Shown here one piece after another: positions 1 to 11,204 of a stretch of DNA of 64,000 bases. The stretch covers positions 1-64,000 of the forward strand of contig JAIQDT010009028.1 of the NCBI GenBank assembly GCA_021521415.1, in the 5' to 3' direction. Source of the DNA: Bidens hawaiensis (Eukaryota; Streptophyta; Magnoliopsida; Asterales; Asteraceae). Each line of letters starts with the position of its first letter. Within the stretch, counting starts at the first letter, position 1. The notes beneath the pieces were generated by a model. That model did not search any database and was not told the DNA's origin. It saw nothing but the letters and a program-made list of their open reading frames with translations. The position numbers were made by a program, and so were the translations under genes.

Positions 1-340
1 CATAAAATCGTTCCGCGGGTTACGCGCGAACATTTCTGGGAACTGTGCTCGTCTGTGTAAGTGGCGCTGCCACTACGAGCTAAAATAACGTAATACCGTC
101 CCGCGGGTTACGCGCGGACACTTCTGGAAAACTGTGCTCGTCTGTGTAAGTGGCGCTGCCACTACGAGCGAATAATACTGTAATACCGTCCCGCGGTTTA
201 CGCGCGGACGTTGTGCCGGAAAACAAGGCGCTCGTCTGCGTAAGAGGGGCGACCTCTACGAGCGGGCTCAAACCCATAGTACTGCCCCATGACCATACTA
301 GGCACTCGTCTGTGTAAGAGGTGCGACCCCTACGAGTGGG
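1..340. repeat. Tandem array of paired hairpin units
   Basis: Units of about 90 bp each contain two inverted repeats. Hairpin 1 (10-31, 98-119, 188-209) has GTTC or GTCC, then CGCG, a 5-base loop, CGCG, a bulged C, and GAAC or GGAC. Hairpin 2 (47-80, 136-169, 229-264, 303-338) has an outer stem GCTCGT/ACGAGC enclosing an inner stem AGTGG/CCACT or AGAGG/CCTCT. Base changes between copies are mostly paired on both arms. The fourth unit keeps only hairpin 2. The array may begin before the window. Function is unknown. Confidence 0.8.
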
Positions 341-582
341 CGGATCAAACCAGCAGTCCCTACCCTTAGAGTTCCAATGGTAAAGTGATCACTTACTCGT
401 TCTTGCGCACTCATATCGAAAACCATAGATAACTGTTTGCATTGCTCGAAAACTCACCATAATGAATTATAAGTTAAACACATAATCGCTTGCATTGTTC
501 GTAAATATACCATGATAAAATGTAATTTAAACACGTGTCCCTCGCCCCGAAAACAGGTTAAAAACAGTGAAAATAGTGAAAT

Positions 583-607
583 GGGGGCTGTGAGACTCAC
601 CTGTGGT
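583..607 (-). promoter_or_regulatory. Splice-donor-like module of LTR I
   Basis: On the minus strand the sequence reads CAGGTGAGT followed seven bases later by CCCCC, and further on by a CGGGG block (about 543-550). The same donor, with a nearby C-run and later G-run, occurs in LTRs E, F, G and J. No matching acceptor could be fixed; it may lie within the hairpin array or outside the window. Confidence 0.45.
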
Positions 608-870
608 TCTTGTTAAGGGATTAATCGAGATTCGGGTTTTCTTGGTGTTGGCCTCGGAATCGAAGGTCTAGAATACGATTAAATAACAAGAAATCTATAT
701 TAAGATCAAGATATAAGGGTTGGAAAGTAGATCTCAAGGTTAAAATCTCGGCTTACCTAGTAACAGGAACGGAATTGAAAATCAAATAGATGCTTGGGAG
801 ATGATTCAGAGCAGATTTGCAGTTTTAAGAGAGAAGTTTGAAGTGTGTTGAGTGATAATTTTAGGTTACA

Positions 871-878
871 TATTTATA
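871..878 (-). promoter_or_regulatory. TATA box of LTR I
   Basis: The minus strand reads TATAAATA in a CCTATAAATATG context, about 270 bases before the donor-like GGTGAGT. The position agrees with the TATA boxes seen in LTRs E, F and J, so it is the likely start-site element of this LTR. Confidence 0.45.
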
Positions 879-1518
879 GGCAAACTCAATGGAACACAAT
901 CCCTTGATTTAGGGGATTGTAATCTTTTCATATCTAGGTGTGATGATGATAAAGTATGGAAAGTATTATTATTTATTCAAAAGTGGAGGAGTGGGTAGAA
1001 GATTCTGATTTTCGCAGGACATGCAGGTCTGTGGTTGGTGAAAGTAGGGTGGCTGATAGTTGACTGTTCATGCTACAGTGTGCTTTTGCCAGTGCACAGT
1101 AAAAAGTAGAAATTTTCTGAAACACGTTACTGTTTTCTTTTGGGCGGGAATAATCCCCTTTATTCTGAAGAATACTGTTTTGTGCGTGTAACCTTGCGCG
1201 TACAGCCTTATGCGTGTAGGATTCTGCGTGTAGAATGTTTCTTTGCTGCTGGTAGGTACGTAACTTTCTCGCAGTCAGGGACATTGAGTTTCATTTGTAG
1301 ATCCTCCAAGTGGTCTTGGTATTTCAACATAGTGATCAGTTATGTTGAAGTCAATTCCATCTTGGAGCTTCAGACAAACTAGCTCTCAATGTTCCCGCCA
1401 TGCGGGGAGGTTAGTTCCCTTCCGCACGCGCATAAACGATTTAGGGTGCACCCGCCTTAGCATCATGCGTGACGGTCAACCCATAACGTTAAGGTACATG
1501 AAAACATAAAGCCAAAAC

Positions 1519-1672
1519 ATTCGCGCATGGCGCATATAACATATGCCCACGCTGGTTCTTAACATGGTGCGCTCGCGCATGGCGCATATAACATATGCAC
1601 GCGCTGACTAACATGGCGCGTTCGCGCAGGGCGCACATAACAAATGCACGTGCTGACTAACATGGTGCGCTC
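1519..1672. repeat. Tandem 49-52 bp repeat, three copies
   Basis: Three successive copies start at about 1521, 1573 and 1622. The shared core is TCGCGCATGGCGCATATAAC followed by an ATGC-ACGC-GCTGACTAACATGG tail. The units are rich in GCGC and in CATATG-like palindromes, unlike the AT-rich surroundings. The array lies near the sense-strand start of LTR I, so a role in promoter structure is possible but not shown. Confidence 0.75.
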
Positions 1673-1743
1673 AATGTTCACAATCACCTAATTATTAGGT
1701 TGATTACTTAGTTTAAGGGATTAGGAATTTACCGGGTGTCACA

Positions 1744-3243
1744 AATACTAACATTGTACATTACTAGTAAATTATCTCCCCACAAGGGCAATTTAGTCAA
1801 AACATGGCAATTATCTATTAACAAACACGTTTCATGTATTTTCACATAGTTCAGCAGCTAGTTTTATCAAGACAGATTTCTACTTGAAAGATTACTCTAT
1901 TCAATAGATCATAATATGTCAATTAATTCACCAAAAATCGTCACAAAAGAACACATGAGTTAGGTTTCCAGAACTATTTTTATTGTATTTTTGTTCCACA
2001 TAGTTTTCTCACAAAGACCAAAACATTACAGTAAACTCACAGCAGTCAAAATTGTGCGCAACAAAATGATATTTGTTAATCCCGTTAAATGGTAAATTCA
2101 TTTAATGCAAGACCAACTGGGTTAGATTCTTAACTCAATATTTTAACTTCCAGAAGTGGAACTAACCATTTGGTCTTGTAGTTTATGAGATATGATAATT
2201 TCAAAACAGCCTAACAGCAGACCCCACAATTCAGACTTGCACTACGTTTTTGTAAAATAATAAAAGTTAACTTTTTCACGTCCAAAAATTACAAATTTGG
2301 ACTCTTTAGAAACTAGACTCAAACTAGTACACTGTAGTGTTAATAATTTTGACCAATTACCATATTAACATCCAGTTACAGTCGTCTAAACATCAAATCA
2401 ACAATCTGTCCAGTACCAGTTTACATCAGAACTCAACATAACAACAATCAATGAACCATAACCCATGCATATCACACTCTAGACACAAGATTTACCACCA
2501 TGCATATCAATTTTACATTACACACATAGTTAGGGTTTTACTTGAAAGTTTAAACTCAAAGAACAAGTAATTAACAAGCAATTATAACACAACTAGTTAT
2601 CAATTCACTAGCAAATCATCATCAAACATACAATCAAACCCTAACTCATCTTAATCATTACTTTCAAGAATTTAGGGTTTTGATTAACCCATACAATATC
2701 AAAATTAAACATATAGAATGCATAGAGAAGTAGTTAATTACCTAATAGCACCTTAATTCTTCAACAAAAGCTTGAAAATCCTTGTCTCTGTGTGTGTGTG
2801 TGTTTACGGCAGCCAAGAAGAGAGGGAGCGGGGGTCGATCTGTCTAGGAAGAGGGGAGGGAGTGTAGGGTTTTGTTAATTATTATAATAATAATATGTTA
2901 CACAATGGCCCCTCTACTTTTAGTTATTAATTTTCTAGTGTAAACAATTAGTTCTTGCTTCTTGTGTTTAGCATTACACATAACATATCAAGTAACATAT
3001 ATGTTAACACATAATTATCACGTATTTGTTGTTTTGATGTTTGTCGTTTGTTCACCAATGGTTTGAGTCGACTCGTGTGCGTTTCGGTGCAATCCCGAAA
3101 GACTACATGTGTAGTGATTGTCATGCGTCATTTAAAACCCTAGTTTAAATGTAATGAGATGTGCGTTATAGGTCAAGTGATCTTAAGTTTGAATTGACGG
3201 AGTTTGGATTAACGGAGTTAACCTGAAATTGACGAGTGTCACA
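1744..3243 (-). mobile_element. LTR fragment E2, related to LTR E
   Basis: This stretch ends in TGTCACA at 3237-3243 and its last part (GTTAACCTGAAA...TGTCACA) matches the end of LTR E at 44770-44795. Like LTR E it has a (TG)n microsatellite about 450 bp before that end (2789-2803) and an 'AGAAGTGGAA' block (about 2153). Its left part is cut by LTR I at 1743/1744. The right edge abuts gag of gypsy A without a primer site, so E2 is an insertion in gypsy A rather than A's own LTR. No coding sequence is visible in these 1.5 kb. Confidence 0.6.
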
Positions 3244-4330
3244 AAGCTGTAGCCACTGCTGTAAAGAACATGAATCCGGAGAGGTCTGCTGGAGACCGTG
3301 AAAGAACTGCTGAAAGGGCGGAAGGAGATGGTAGGAAAGATGATGAAGGAGAAAGGAGGCTTCGAGCATGGTGAGGTCTGTGAAGGCTGATGATAGAAAG
3401 AGGGGCAGAGGTAGGTGAAACTATAAGACCTTCAAGGGCTGTGACCCGCCGAAACTGACTGGTTTGGGAGACACAATCACTACTCTTCAATGGATAACTG
3501 CCATGGATAAAATTATCCGAATTAGCGAGTGCCGTCCCGACCAAGCTGTGGGCTATGCTACCCAATCGTTTGAGGATGAGGCAATGTACTGGTGGGAGTC
3601 GGTTGAGCAGAGAAAGAGTCGGGAAGAGGTAATGGCGGTGAGGTGGGATGATCTGAAGGAGTTGGTAATGAAGAGGTTATGTGCTGATGCGGAGGTTGAA
3701 AGAGTTGAAATGAAGTTTTTGAGTCTGAAGGCGGGAAAGATGACACACCGCGAATACACCACTGAATTCAACCACCTGTCTAGGCTGGTGCCAGACATGG
3801 TGAACACTGAAGCCAAGCGGGTTAAGTGTTATATCAGGGGACTGCCACAACATATTCGCGTCTTGGTCAAGGCTAGTAGACCGGCTACTTTCGATTTTGC
3901 TGTGGTACTCGCAGAAACGGTTTACGATGACTGCGCGGCGGACGATGTGGTGGCGGAAGAGAAGAAGGATAAGAAATGGGTCGCTCCTGTCAAGCGACCA
4001 GGTAATCAGTTATGGAACTATAAGGACAAGAAGTAGAAGGTGTGGGAGAGAAAGACATGCAAGACATGTGGAAAGGTGCACGGTGGCGAGTGCAAGTGGG
4101 GTACTGGTTCGGATGTGTGTCACAAATGTGGAAAGGCTCATGGTGGAGAGTGTAGGCTTGGGACGAATGCCTGCTATAAGTGTGAAAAGGTGGGGCACTA
4201 TGCTAATGAATGTGATGCAAAACCCGCATGCTACAAGTGTGGTAAGACGGGTCATATGGAAAGGGAGTGTACTGATGGTGGAGGTCGAGGTAGTGGAAAG
4301 AAAGATGCCAAACCAGCTAGGCCAATGACT
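3244..4330 (+). pseudogene. Ty3/gypsy gag (element A), degenerate
   Basis: This is the capsid/nucleocapsid region of a chromovirus-like gypsy element. From about 3422 the frame shows the retrotransposon gag core: LQWITAMDKI, a DEAMYWWESV stretch, REYTTEFNHLSRLVPDM and YIRGLPQHIR. It then has a nucleocapsid with four zinc knuckles. Two are short (CX2CX3HX3C, about 4060-4150) and two canonical (CX2CX4HX4C, about 4168-4270). The N-terminal part (3244-3420) is out of frame with the rest, and an in-frame TAG stands at 4034-4036 between the gag core and the knuckles. The 5' end is lost at the E2 junction. It is non-functional but recently coding, because most of the frame survives. Confidence 0.85.
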
Positions 4331-4750
4331 AGAGCCTACATGCTGACCCAGGAGCAGGCCAAACAGATTCCTGATGTTGTGGCTGGTATGTGTTTAGTAA
4401 ACGGTATTTATGCTTCAGTATTATTTGATTCGGGTGCAAATAAGAGTTTCGTAGCTACACCATTTAGTAAATTAGCTAAAATGAAATGTTTCCGAGTCTC
4501 TGAAAACTTTATAGTAGAAACTGCTAGTGATACTCCGGTTAAAATAATGAAAATGGTTAAGGACTGTAAGATAGAATTAGAGGGACATGAGTTCCCTGTT
4601 ACTTTGTATGTTATGACCTTAGAAGGGTTCGATGTAGTTTTGGGAATGGATTGGTTGTCTGAGTATGAAGCTCAGATAGTGTGTAAGAGTAGGACAATAA
4701 GGTTAAAATCCTTGGATGGTAGTGCGGTGACGGTTTATGGTGATAAGGAA
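4331..4750 (+). pseudogene. Ty3/gypsy aspartic protease (element A), truncated
   Basis: This continues in the same frame as the nucleocapsid. The catalytic DSGA motif (LFDSGANKSF, about 4427-4456) and the C-terminal VLGMDWLSEYEAQIVC block (about 4636-4685) mark a retropepsin that would process Gag-Pol as a dimer. After TVYGDK at about 4740 the family normally continues into reverse transcriptase. Here homology stops and the sequence changes to RNase H of a different element on the opposite strand. The open frame runs on to 4849, but its last 30 codons are antisense to that RNase H and are not protease. Confidence 0.85.
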
Positions 4751-5417
4751 AGTTCTGGGCTTAGTAGTATGCCCAATCCTGTTCCTCTTACATTTGATGC
4801 TCCATCTGTGAAGAGGATCCAAGGATCCTTGGTTTCTTCTAGTTGCTGAACCTCTAGATCAGCTTCCATTTGCATATCACTTCTGAAGTCAGCCACAAAG
4901 TCTGCAAGCGCTTGTGACTTAATGGCTGTTCTAGGCTCATACTGAATATCATATGCGCTCAGCTTCACAGCCCACTTGGCCATCCTACCTTACAATTTTG
5001 GTTTTCTAAGCATATTCATAACAGAATAGTTGGTCCTTACAATAATAGTATGTGTTTCAAAATAATGTCTCAACTTAGTTGAGACCATAATTAAAGCAAG
5101 AATTAACTTCTCAAGGTGAGAATACCTGACCTCGACGTCTAAGAGGCTTTTACTTACATAATATACCAGATTTTGTTGACTTTCATGGTCCTTGGCTAAG
5201 ATAGCACTGACCACATTACCTGAAACGACTAAGTATAAGGACAACGGTTCACCATCAATTGGTTTCATCAAGGCTGGTGTTGAGGATAGATAATCCTTAA
5301 GAGCTTTTAGCGCATCTTCATGCCTTTGAGTTCATTCGAACTTCTTATTCTTCCTCAAGATATCATAGAAGTCTTTGCACTTTTCTGAAGATCTAGAAAT
5401 GAATCTGTTCAAGGCAG
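4751..5417 (-). pseudogene. Tat-type gypsy RNase H and RT end (element B)
   Basis: Read on the minus strand, this is the 3' end of the surviving pol of element B. Downstream of the RT connection come HYFETHTIIVRTNYS and MAKWAVKLSAYDIQYEPR, then a linker and the start of a second RNase H domain (WILFTDGASNVRGTGLGI, about 4760-4825). The RNase H stops at its first strand: integrase and 3' LTR are missing, and the sequence turns into gypsy A protease at about 4745-4760. At 5417 the frame is cut by solo LTR J and resumes at 8553. Joining the two sides across the single CTATC restores an open frame through LTGWIAALNRFIS, which confirms the insertion. Confidence 0.85.
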
Positions 5418-5673
5418 CTATCTGTCACACCCCAAAAATCATTAACTTGGCAACAAAAGACTTAATTTTGTTAATTTGGGCAGTGACAAACGTTGTTTAG
5501 CCAATCATATTCAAAAATAATGAACCATTAGTTGGACTTTATTAAATATCAGAGTTTTACACGTGTCAAACATGCATGGTTCTATTTTAAATTACAAGTC
5601 CAACTATCATTTATTCAAACGAACAGCACCATTTTCCTAAATCCTTCATGAAGCGTCCATTTTCTTCATTTAT

Positions 5674-6156
5674 CTGAAAATTATGTTAACATAATTTTGT
5701 CAACACGAATGTTAGTGAGTTTCTCAATTAAAAATGGGATGTAACAGTTCTCGACTTTACACCCATTTATTCATCATTCTAATCAATGATAATTTTCATT
5801 ATTCACCATTCTTTTCAACGGGAATTTAATTTCAACTTTTTCAAACATAGTTATATATTTCTTAAACAAAACATGTTAGTTGTAAACGAGCAAAGAGTAA
5901 AACACATGTATGACAATCATAATAAAATCAAAATATTCCCACCTTTTCTACCAGAGCGACTGGAAGAGCGGGGGGTGTAGCCCCGATAGATCTACCAATA
6001 TTTTTAGGCCCTTTCTCTCAAGGTTAACGGTTTTTCCTTTCATAATGACTCATCCCATTTAACACAATTTGTAAACTATATAGCCCTTTCTTTACATACT
6101 TTCCCCCAAAAACATTTATAAATCAATAAAACGAGGGGATTTGCAAGAAAACTCAC
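5674..6156 (-). other. Predicted leader intron of LTR J
   Basis: On the minus strand a donor AAG|GTGAGT at 6156 is followed by CCCC and, after a spacer, by TTTTTGGGGG (about 6100). The acceptor ATTTTCAG ends at 5674. It is preceded by ACTCACTAACATTCGTGTTGA, which contains a branch-site-like CTAAC and closely matches the same region of LTR F1 (about 16960-16985). The length is 483 bases. Splicing is inference; no transcript is available here. Confidence 0.45.
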
Positions 6157-7820
6157 CTTTGCATCAACTCAAATAACATTTAAGTGTGATAATATGCCAA
6201 TCAACGTCAAAATCTTATTAACATTCATCCAAATGATAACCAGATTCCTATGTTTAATACCAAGTATACTAACACATAAACATAGATACAAATGGATTTT
6301 TATCATAACTTAATTTATTTAACTCCACATGTCTTATTTATTATAATTCTAATAACTAGATTACAAATTTTATTGTTTAGGAAAAATCGTAACTGAATCG
6401 AATGTTTTAAAATATCTTATAAATATAATTGAACAACATAGTTTCAAATAATCGTTGTAAAAACTAATATATGTTTTTGAAATAAACTTAGACGTTAATT
6501 AATAAAAAAGTATATATATATATATTTTTAAAATATAATATTATTTTATTAATAGACGCGTGTTTGAATTCTGACAAATATATTATATACCACCTTTTTT
6601 AACAACACATAATATAATCGTTATTATTATTTATACCGAAACGTCTTATACTAATATTCTTAATATAATTTTTTTCTCATATTTTATATAAAGGTTCACA
6701 TTTTCTAAAAGTATATTTATTTTTAATATTAATGATGGTCACTATCCGGATAAACTATTCCAGTCAAAATATAGTGTATATAGACACACACAAAGGAAAT
6801 CGTCCAAGTCTCAATTGCGCCATTTTTAACACGAGGGGTCGGGAGTTTATATTTGTTATTCACTTATATACTCTTTTTTTTAATGCTCGTTGGTAAACTA
6901 ACTATAGCTAAAATAATCATCTACCACATTTTAATATTCCAAACTATACTTAATAACACTATTTAAACCAATCTATAAAAATCTAACTTTATCAAACTTT
7001 AAGAGATAAAAGTTATACCATCTCGCGTGCGGTTCACGTCTAAAATTCTACTAATAGCCCACATGCAATGCGATTCGGATATACCAACACGTTCGTTTTT
7101 GTATAACAAATGTTTTCCATTCTCGGATCGTCCACGAAATAACACGAAACCTACATGCAACCCGTTTTCAAAAAACTATTTTCGTTCACAAATCTGACCA
7201 GTAAATTAAAAAGCTTATAACTCATCATCTAGATATCTGATCATCGATTCCTTTGGCGGAATCAAAGATATATATGTTAAGAAGGTTCACCGAAAATATC
7301 AGCTTAATTCGACGCTCAGATATCCGGAAATCTGTATTTCGTTAGAGTTGCGTTTCCAAAATCCGCCCAGTGAGCTGAACACGAAAACTGGTTTAGAAAT
7401 CCAACTTAAAAAACTCTGATCTTCATCTCCACTGCTCTAAATGATTATCTATGGGTAAAAAAACCTCTATATAAAAATCAAGATGATCGGACCATTAGAT
7501 CTTCCATTATAGAGCGACCTTTGCGGACATGCAAACTAATACAATCTTTCCAGATTTTAAAACTTGTTTTTGATAAACTTAAGCTCAAAATTAGGACGAT
7601 CATAGCTTAATATTGCGTTCAGGAGGTCAACGAATGGTTCCGGGTAAAAGACGGACTTCGGCCGCCACCACACCACCACGCCGGACCACCACCGGCGCCG
7701 CCCGGACCGCCACACATCACCCCAGGACCATCGCGCATCACCACCAGAATTCTCTGCCTTCTCTCTCTCTAGATTTAAGAAAATATGTTGTTAAATGAAT
7801 GAAATGTAGGGTGACCCACC

Positions 7821-7827
7821 TTATATA
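7821..7827 (-). promoter_or_regulatory. TATA box of LTR J
   Basis: The minus strand reads TATATAAGG, followed about 50 bases later by a GAGAGAGAGAAGG tract (7756-7770). The position upstream of the GGTGAGT donor parallels the other LTR families. Confidence 0.4.
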
Positions 7828-8552
7828 TGTGCGGTTTGAAACGAGTTTTATGATCGCGTGTCGGTTACTCACTTTAACGAACCCGCTACTACAAATGAGG
7901 TTATTTTTTCCAAATATATTTCGTCAAAATAATTATTTTGTTCCTGACTTAAAGTTTCTCGTTAGCTTATTGTTTTTGTAAATGAATTACTAACGATCGT
8001 TACCCGGTGTCCGTTGATGTTACTCCGAACTTAATAAAACTAGTGTAGTTTTTCCCAAAATCAACTCATCCAAAGTTATGGTGTCTATTTGATTTATTTT
8101 ATCTAAATAATAAACCTCAAATACGGAGATAATATCAACTTTTACAAGCTTATCGGTACAGGTGCTTTAACGACCGTGTTCGAAAATACTAATTTGCATT
8201 TTCCCGCTTCGTTATAACTCAAAATTGAGCCACGTTTTCGCATGCGTTCTCAGTTTTCGATTCTCTACAATATTCAAATGGATTAAAACATCGACATCTT
8301 CTCAAATGTCGGGTGTTGAATATTCACACGTTCAACAGGAAACGTTAGTGTCTTCTTAACTATCACCAAAGTTTCTTTATTTCGTCTCACTCCTCACGTG
8401 TTTTAATATATATACATATATATTCCCTCCATCATTAGCTTAAAATAATATATTTAACTTATGGGTATTTTCACTTAATCCAGTTTAAACATGTGTTAAT
8501 CTCGTTTATGGAATATAATAATACTTTTTATTTTGCCGGGTATCACACTATC

Positions 8553-9470
8553 CATCCCGTCAGTCTTTGGACATCTTTAGCATTCACCGGAGTCTTTAAA
8601 TTGATGATGGCTTCAATTTGCTCAGGTTTCGCTCTATTCCTCTTTTAGTCCCATATATCCTAGAATTTCCCGGCCTTGACACCAAAATGGCACTTTGATG
8701 GGTTTAGTTTCATATTGTACTGATCAAGAATGTTGAATGTTTCTTCATGATCTTTGAGATTATCCTCATCCTTCTTTGACTTCACTACCATGTCATCTAT
8801 GTAGACTTCCATGATCCTTGAACATCATGTTGACTAATCTTTGGTATGGTGCCCCTGCTTTCTTAGTCCGAACGGCATAGCTATATAACAATATATGCCG
8901 GTAGGAGTCTTGAATGTTGTATCCTCTTGATCAGATGGTTCCATCTGATTTTGTTGAAATCTAGAGGAAGCATCCATTAAAGTGAGCATTTCGTGGCCTG
9001 CCGTGGCATCCACCATGGAGTTAGTATGTGGTAAGGGTAAAGGATCCTTGGGACATGACTTTTTTTAAATAAGTAAAATCGACACATACCCTCCACTTTC
9101 CATTTTTATTAGAAACTAACACTACATTGGCTAACCATATTGGATACTTTACCTCTCTTATCATACCTGCTTTGAGAAGTTTTTCGACTTCTTCCTGAAT
9201 AATGATATTTCTTTCAGGCGCAAATTCCCTCCAATTCTTGTGGACATGCCTGATAGAAGTATATATCCCTAACTTATGCATAATAATATCTTTAGATATA
9301 CCTGTCATATCAGAGTGTTTGAAGGAAAATGTGGACTTCCTTTTTTTGAGGAAGGATACCCGATCCTCTTCAATGTTTCTGAAGATACTGGATCCTATAT
9401 ACACCTTTACATCTGGATCCTCAAGGTCCAATGATACTTCTTTTTAATCTTTTTCCCGGGCTTCCAACAC
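8553..9470 (-). pseudogene. Tat-type gypsy reverse transcriptase (element B)
   Basis: On the minus strand this is the RT of element B, which would copy the genomic RNA into cDNA. From the N-terminal side it shows the SDMTGI block, PERNIIIQEEVEKLLKAGMI, ANVVLVSNKNGKWRVCVDF (about 9080-9140), LMDASSRF, IAMPFGL (about 8865-8885) and the catalytic EVYIDDMVVKSK (about 8776-8811). Several frameshifts and stops divide it, for example after the CVDF block and after FGL. The missing C-terminal part lies beyond solo LTR J at 5417. The EEVEKLLKAGMIREV form is that of Tat-lineage elements rather than chromoviruses. Confidence 0.85.
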
Positions 9471-9688
9471 CTCTCTTGAATTGTGCTTTGATTGCTATGC
9501 GATGGTCTGCTTTGTAGCTGGCTTCATAGAAGAAGTATAGTAGTTTCTTGCATCCGCTTGGTTACTATTAATCTTCACTACTCTCCATGGAGTTGGAAGC
9601 TTGATACACTGATGGTAGGTGGAGGCTACTTCTTTCATCTCATGTATCTAGGGACCGCGAAGGATCACATTACAACATGACAAGTTAT

Positions 9689-10039
9689 CTATAACACAAA
9701 ATTTTTGGAAAGAATTGACTCCCTCAATGTAAATAGGAAGCTTGATTTCCCGCCAATGTGTTTTTTGGTTTCTCCACTAAAACCAATGAGGAAAGATGAT
9801 CTTGGTGTGATTTCTGTTTCAGGGATGTTCATTTTCTTAAGTCCATCGGCCTGAATGATATTCACCGAACTCCCGCCATCTACGAGGATCTTACGAACAT
9901 AGTGGTTAGCAATAAATAAAGTAATAATCAAAACGTCATGGTGAGGATCCTGAAGATGCATGCGATCCTCTTTGTCGAAGGTCATGACCCTTTTATTAGT
10001 TAAAGTTGTCGTCCTGATGGGTCTTTCACCATTCTCCAA
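9689..10039 (-). pseudogene. Tat-type gypsy protease (element B)
   Basis: The minus strand encodes MTFDKEDRMHLQDPHHDVLII, then the active site VDGGSSVNII (about 9846-9890) and LVGFSGE-like IGFSGETKKHIGG. A DGGSS active site in place of DTG/DSG, preceded by a PHHD(A/V)L block, is usual for Tat-lineage gypsy elements as I know the family. It follows gag in the same direction. The frame is open over 116 codons, but its start is internal and neighbouring stops break the polyprotein. The linker 9471-9688 to RT is decayed. Confidence 0.8.
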
Positions 10040-10645
10040 ATTCGTTTATTTGGCATGCCATTTTGCTGAAGAGAATGAGGTTCCACAAATGTCTAATCCT
10101 CTAGAGATAAAATTAATAATCTGAGCATCAGGTGGTTGTGGAATTGCTTTCTGTGGGATTTCTTCAGGATCCTGGATCCTTGATTTCTTTCTTCCCATAA
10201 GTTCCTTGAAGTGATGCTTGGTTAGAAGATACTCGATTTCTCTTCTCAGACTGATCAGTCATGTGGCCGAAGTCTTTAGGCAATGCACACCATTTTTACT
10301 TATCCTTAAGGGATGTTGACTTCTCATTCTTCCGAGGCCACCTTGCTTTTTTCCAAGATCTCTCATGGAACATATTAAGCCATGAGTATCAACGGAAAAG
10401 TAATACTCGGATATTCTTGGATAATCTTCATCATCGTCATCTTCTTCGATCGCATGGACGTTTTGGCTGTTGAACTTTGAATATGGCTTGGAATTGTTGT
10501 TCTTGTAGGAGGATCCTTGTTTCTTATCTGGTGACTCCTGTTTTATAGAAGTACCCAATATTTCATGGATCCTTTTATCATCCTCTGGTCTGATGAATCT
10601 GAGCGCCCTATTTCTGACTTCATCTAATGTCGTGCATGGGGTCAT
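10040..10645 (-). pseudogene. Tat-type gypsy gag, C-terminal half (element B)
   Basis: On the minus strand the frame starts at TLDEVRNRALRFIRPEDDKRI, with an acidic EEDDDDEDYPR segment, ICSMRDLG, then a second segment SLRREIEYLL and finally RGLDICGTSFSSAKWHAK. These are the conserved C-terminal landmarks of Tat-type gag, ending just before protease. Stops occur near 10258 and 10050. The middle of gag, normally several hundred residues upstream of TLDEV, is absent. It was lost at the junction with element D (about 10646), so this is a deletion as well as an insertion site. Confidence 0.75.
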
Positions 10646-11204
10646 ATCGTATTTCTATCTATATATAACTCACACAAACACCATAGCCTACATCATCAAA
10701 AACGCACACAAACACCATCCTATAACCAGAGCCAAGATTCGAAGGTGGAAACCCGAACCCGTTGGTGCTAGATCGTCGTGAAGAACCAAAACAACATCAA
10801 GGCTTATCCGTGTTCATAGTTCGACTCGTTTAAGGTATATATATAATTAGGAATCGTTCATTTAGGTCCGGATTCATTTTGATAATCTTAGATCTATGTA
10901 TAGATGGTAAAAACACACCTAATACATCACTCCTACTGAAATTGATTAACAGTTGATAGGTTAATTGTTAACCTAAAAGAAACCGTAACATAGATGCTTA
11001 AATCACACCCCTTAAACATGAATGTTTGGCTGATTTGATTGTTAGGGTTTGTAGGCGCTGTAATTCCGAATCCATTGATACCTAAATTGTGTTATTTGGT
11101 TAAGAAACGAGGTTTAATTGCAGATCTATGAAATGTTGACTATTGGTGTTCTTGACGATTTTGACTTTGACCCTGAGTCAAAGTCTGGATAAGATTGGTG
11201 AAAG

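Larger units (their letters stand above)
1..1743 (-). mobile_element. LTR fragment (family I), partial
   Basis: This is the right-hand part of a long LTR that begins outside the window. It ends in TGTCACA at 1737-1743, the same terminal sequence as LTR E (52839-52845). Orientation is inferred as minus: the minus strand reads a TATA box (871-878), then a donor-like GGTGAGT (about 600), matching the order in LTRs E and J. It carries two tandem arrays (1-340 and 1519-1672) and no convincing coding sequence; the short open frames here are products of the repeats. It probably interrupts the related LTR that continues at 1744. The left target duplication is not visible. Family membership beyond 'gypsy-like LTR' is inference. 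Confidence 0.6.
5423..8547 (-). mobile_element. Solo LTR J (3.1 kb) inserted in element B RT
   Basis: The element begins TGTCACACC, ends GGGTATCACA and is flanked by a perfect 5-bp target duplication CTATC (5418-5422 and 8548-8552). It contains no gag or pol, so it is either a solo LTR left by recombination or a non-coding LTR element. On the minus strand it shows TATA (7821-7827), a purine-rich leader and a donor/acceptor pair (6156 to 5674). It also shows (TA)n and AT-rich tracts (6500-6720, 8400-8420) and a short GC-rich stretch (7655-7735). The small open frames inside are not supported as genes. The LTR belongs to a gypsy family related in organisation to E. Confidence 0.85.

Noticed and set aside
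973..1382. Overlapping open frames on both strands (103 and 80 codons)
   Set aside because: They lie in LTR I, have no recognisable domain, and overlap each other in antisense; LTR sequence near the TATA region explains them.
7613..7798. 61-codon plus-strand frame rich in Arg, Thr and His
   Set aside because: It is antisense to the inferred LTR J transcript and arises from a GC-rich leader patch (CCACCACCGGC words); no start context or homology.
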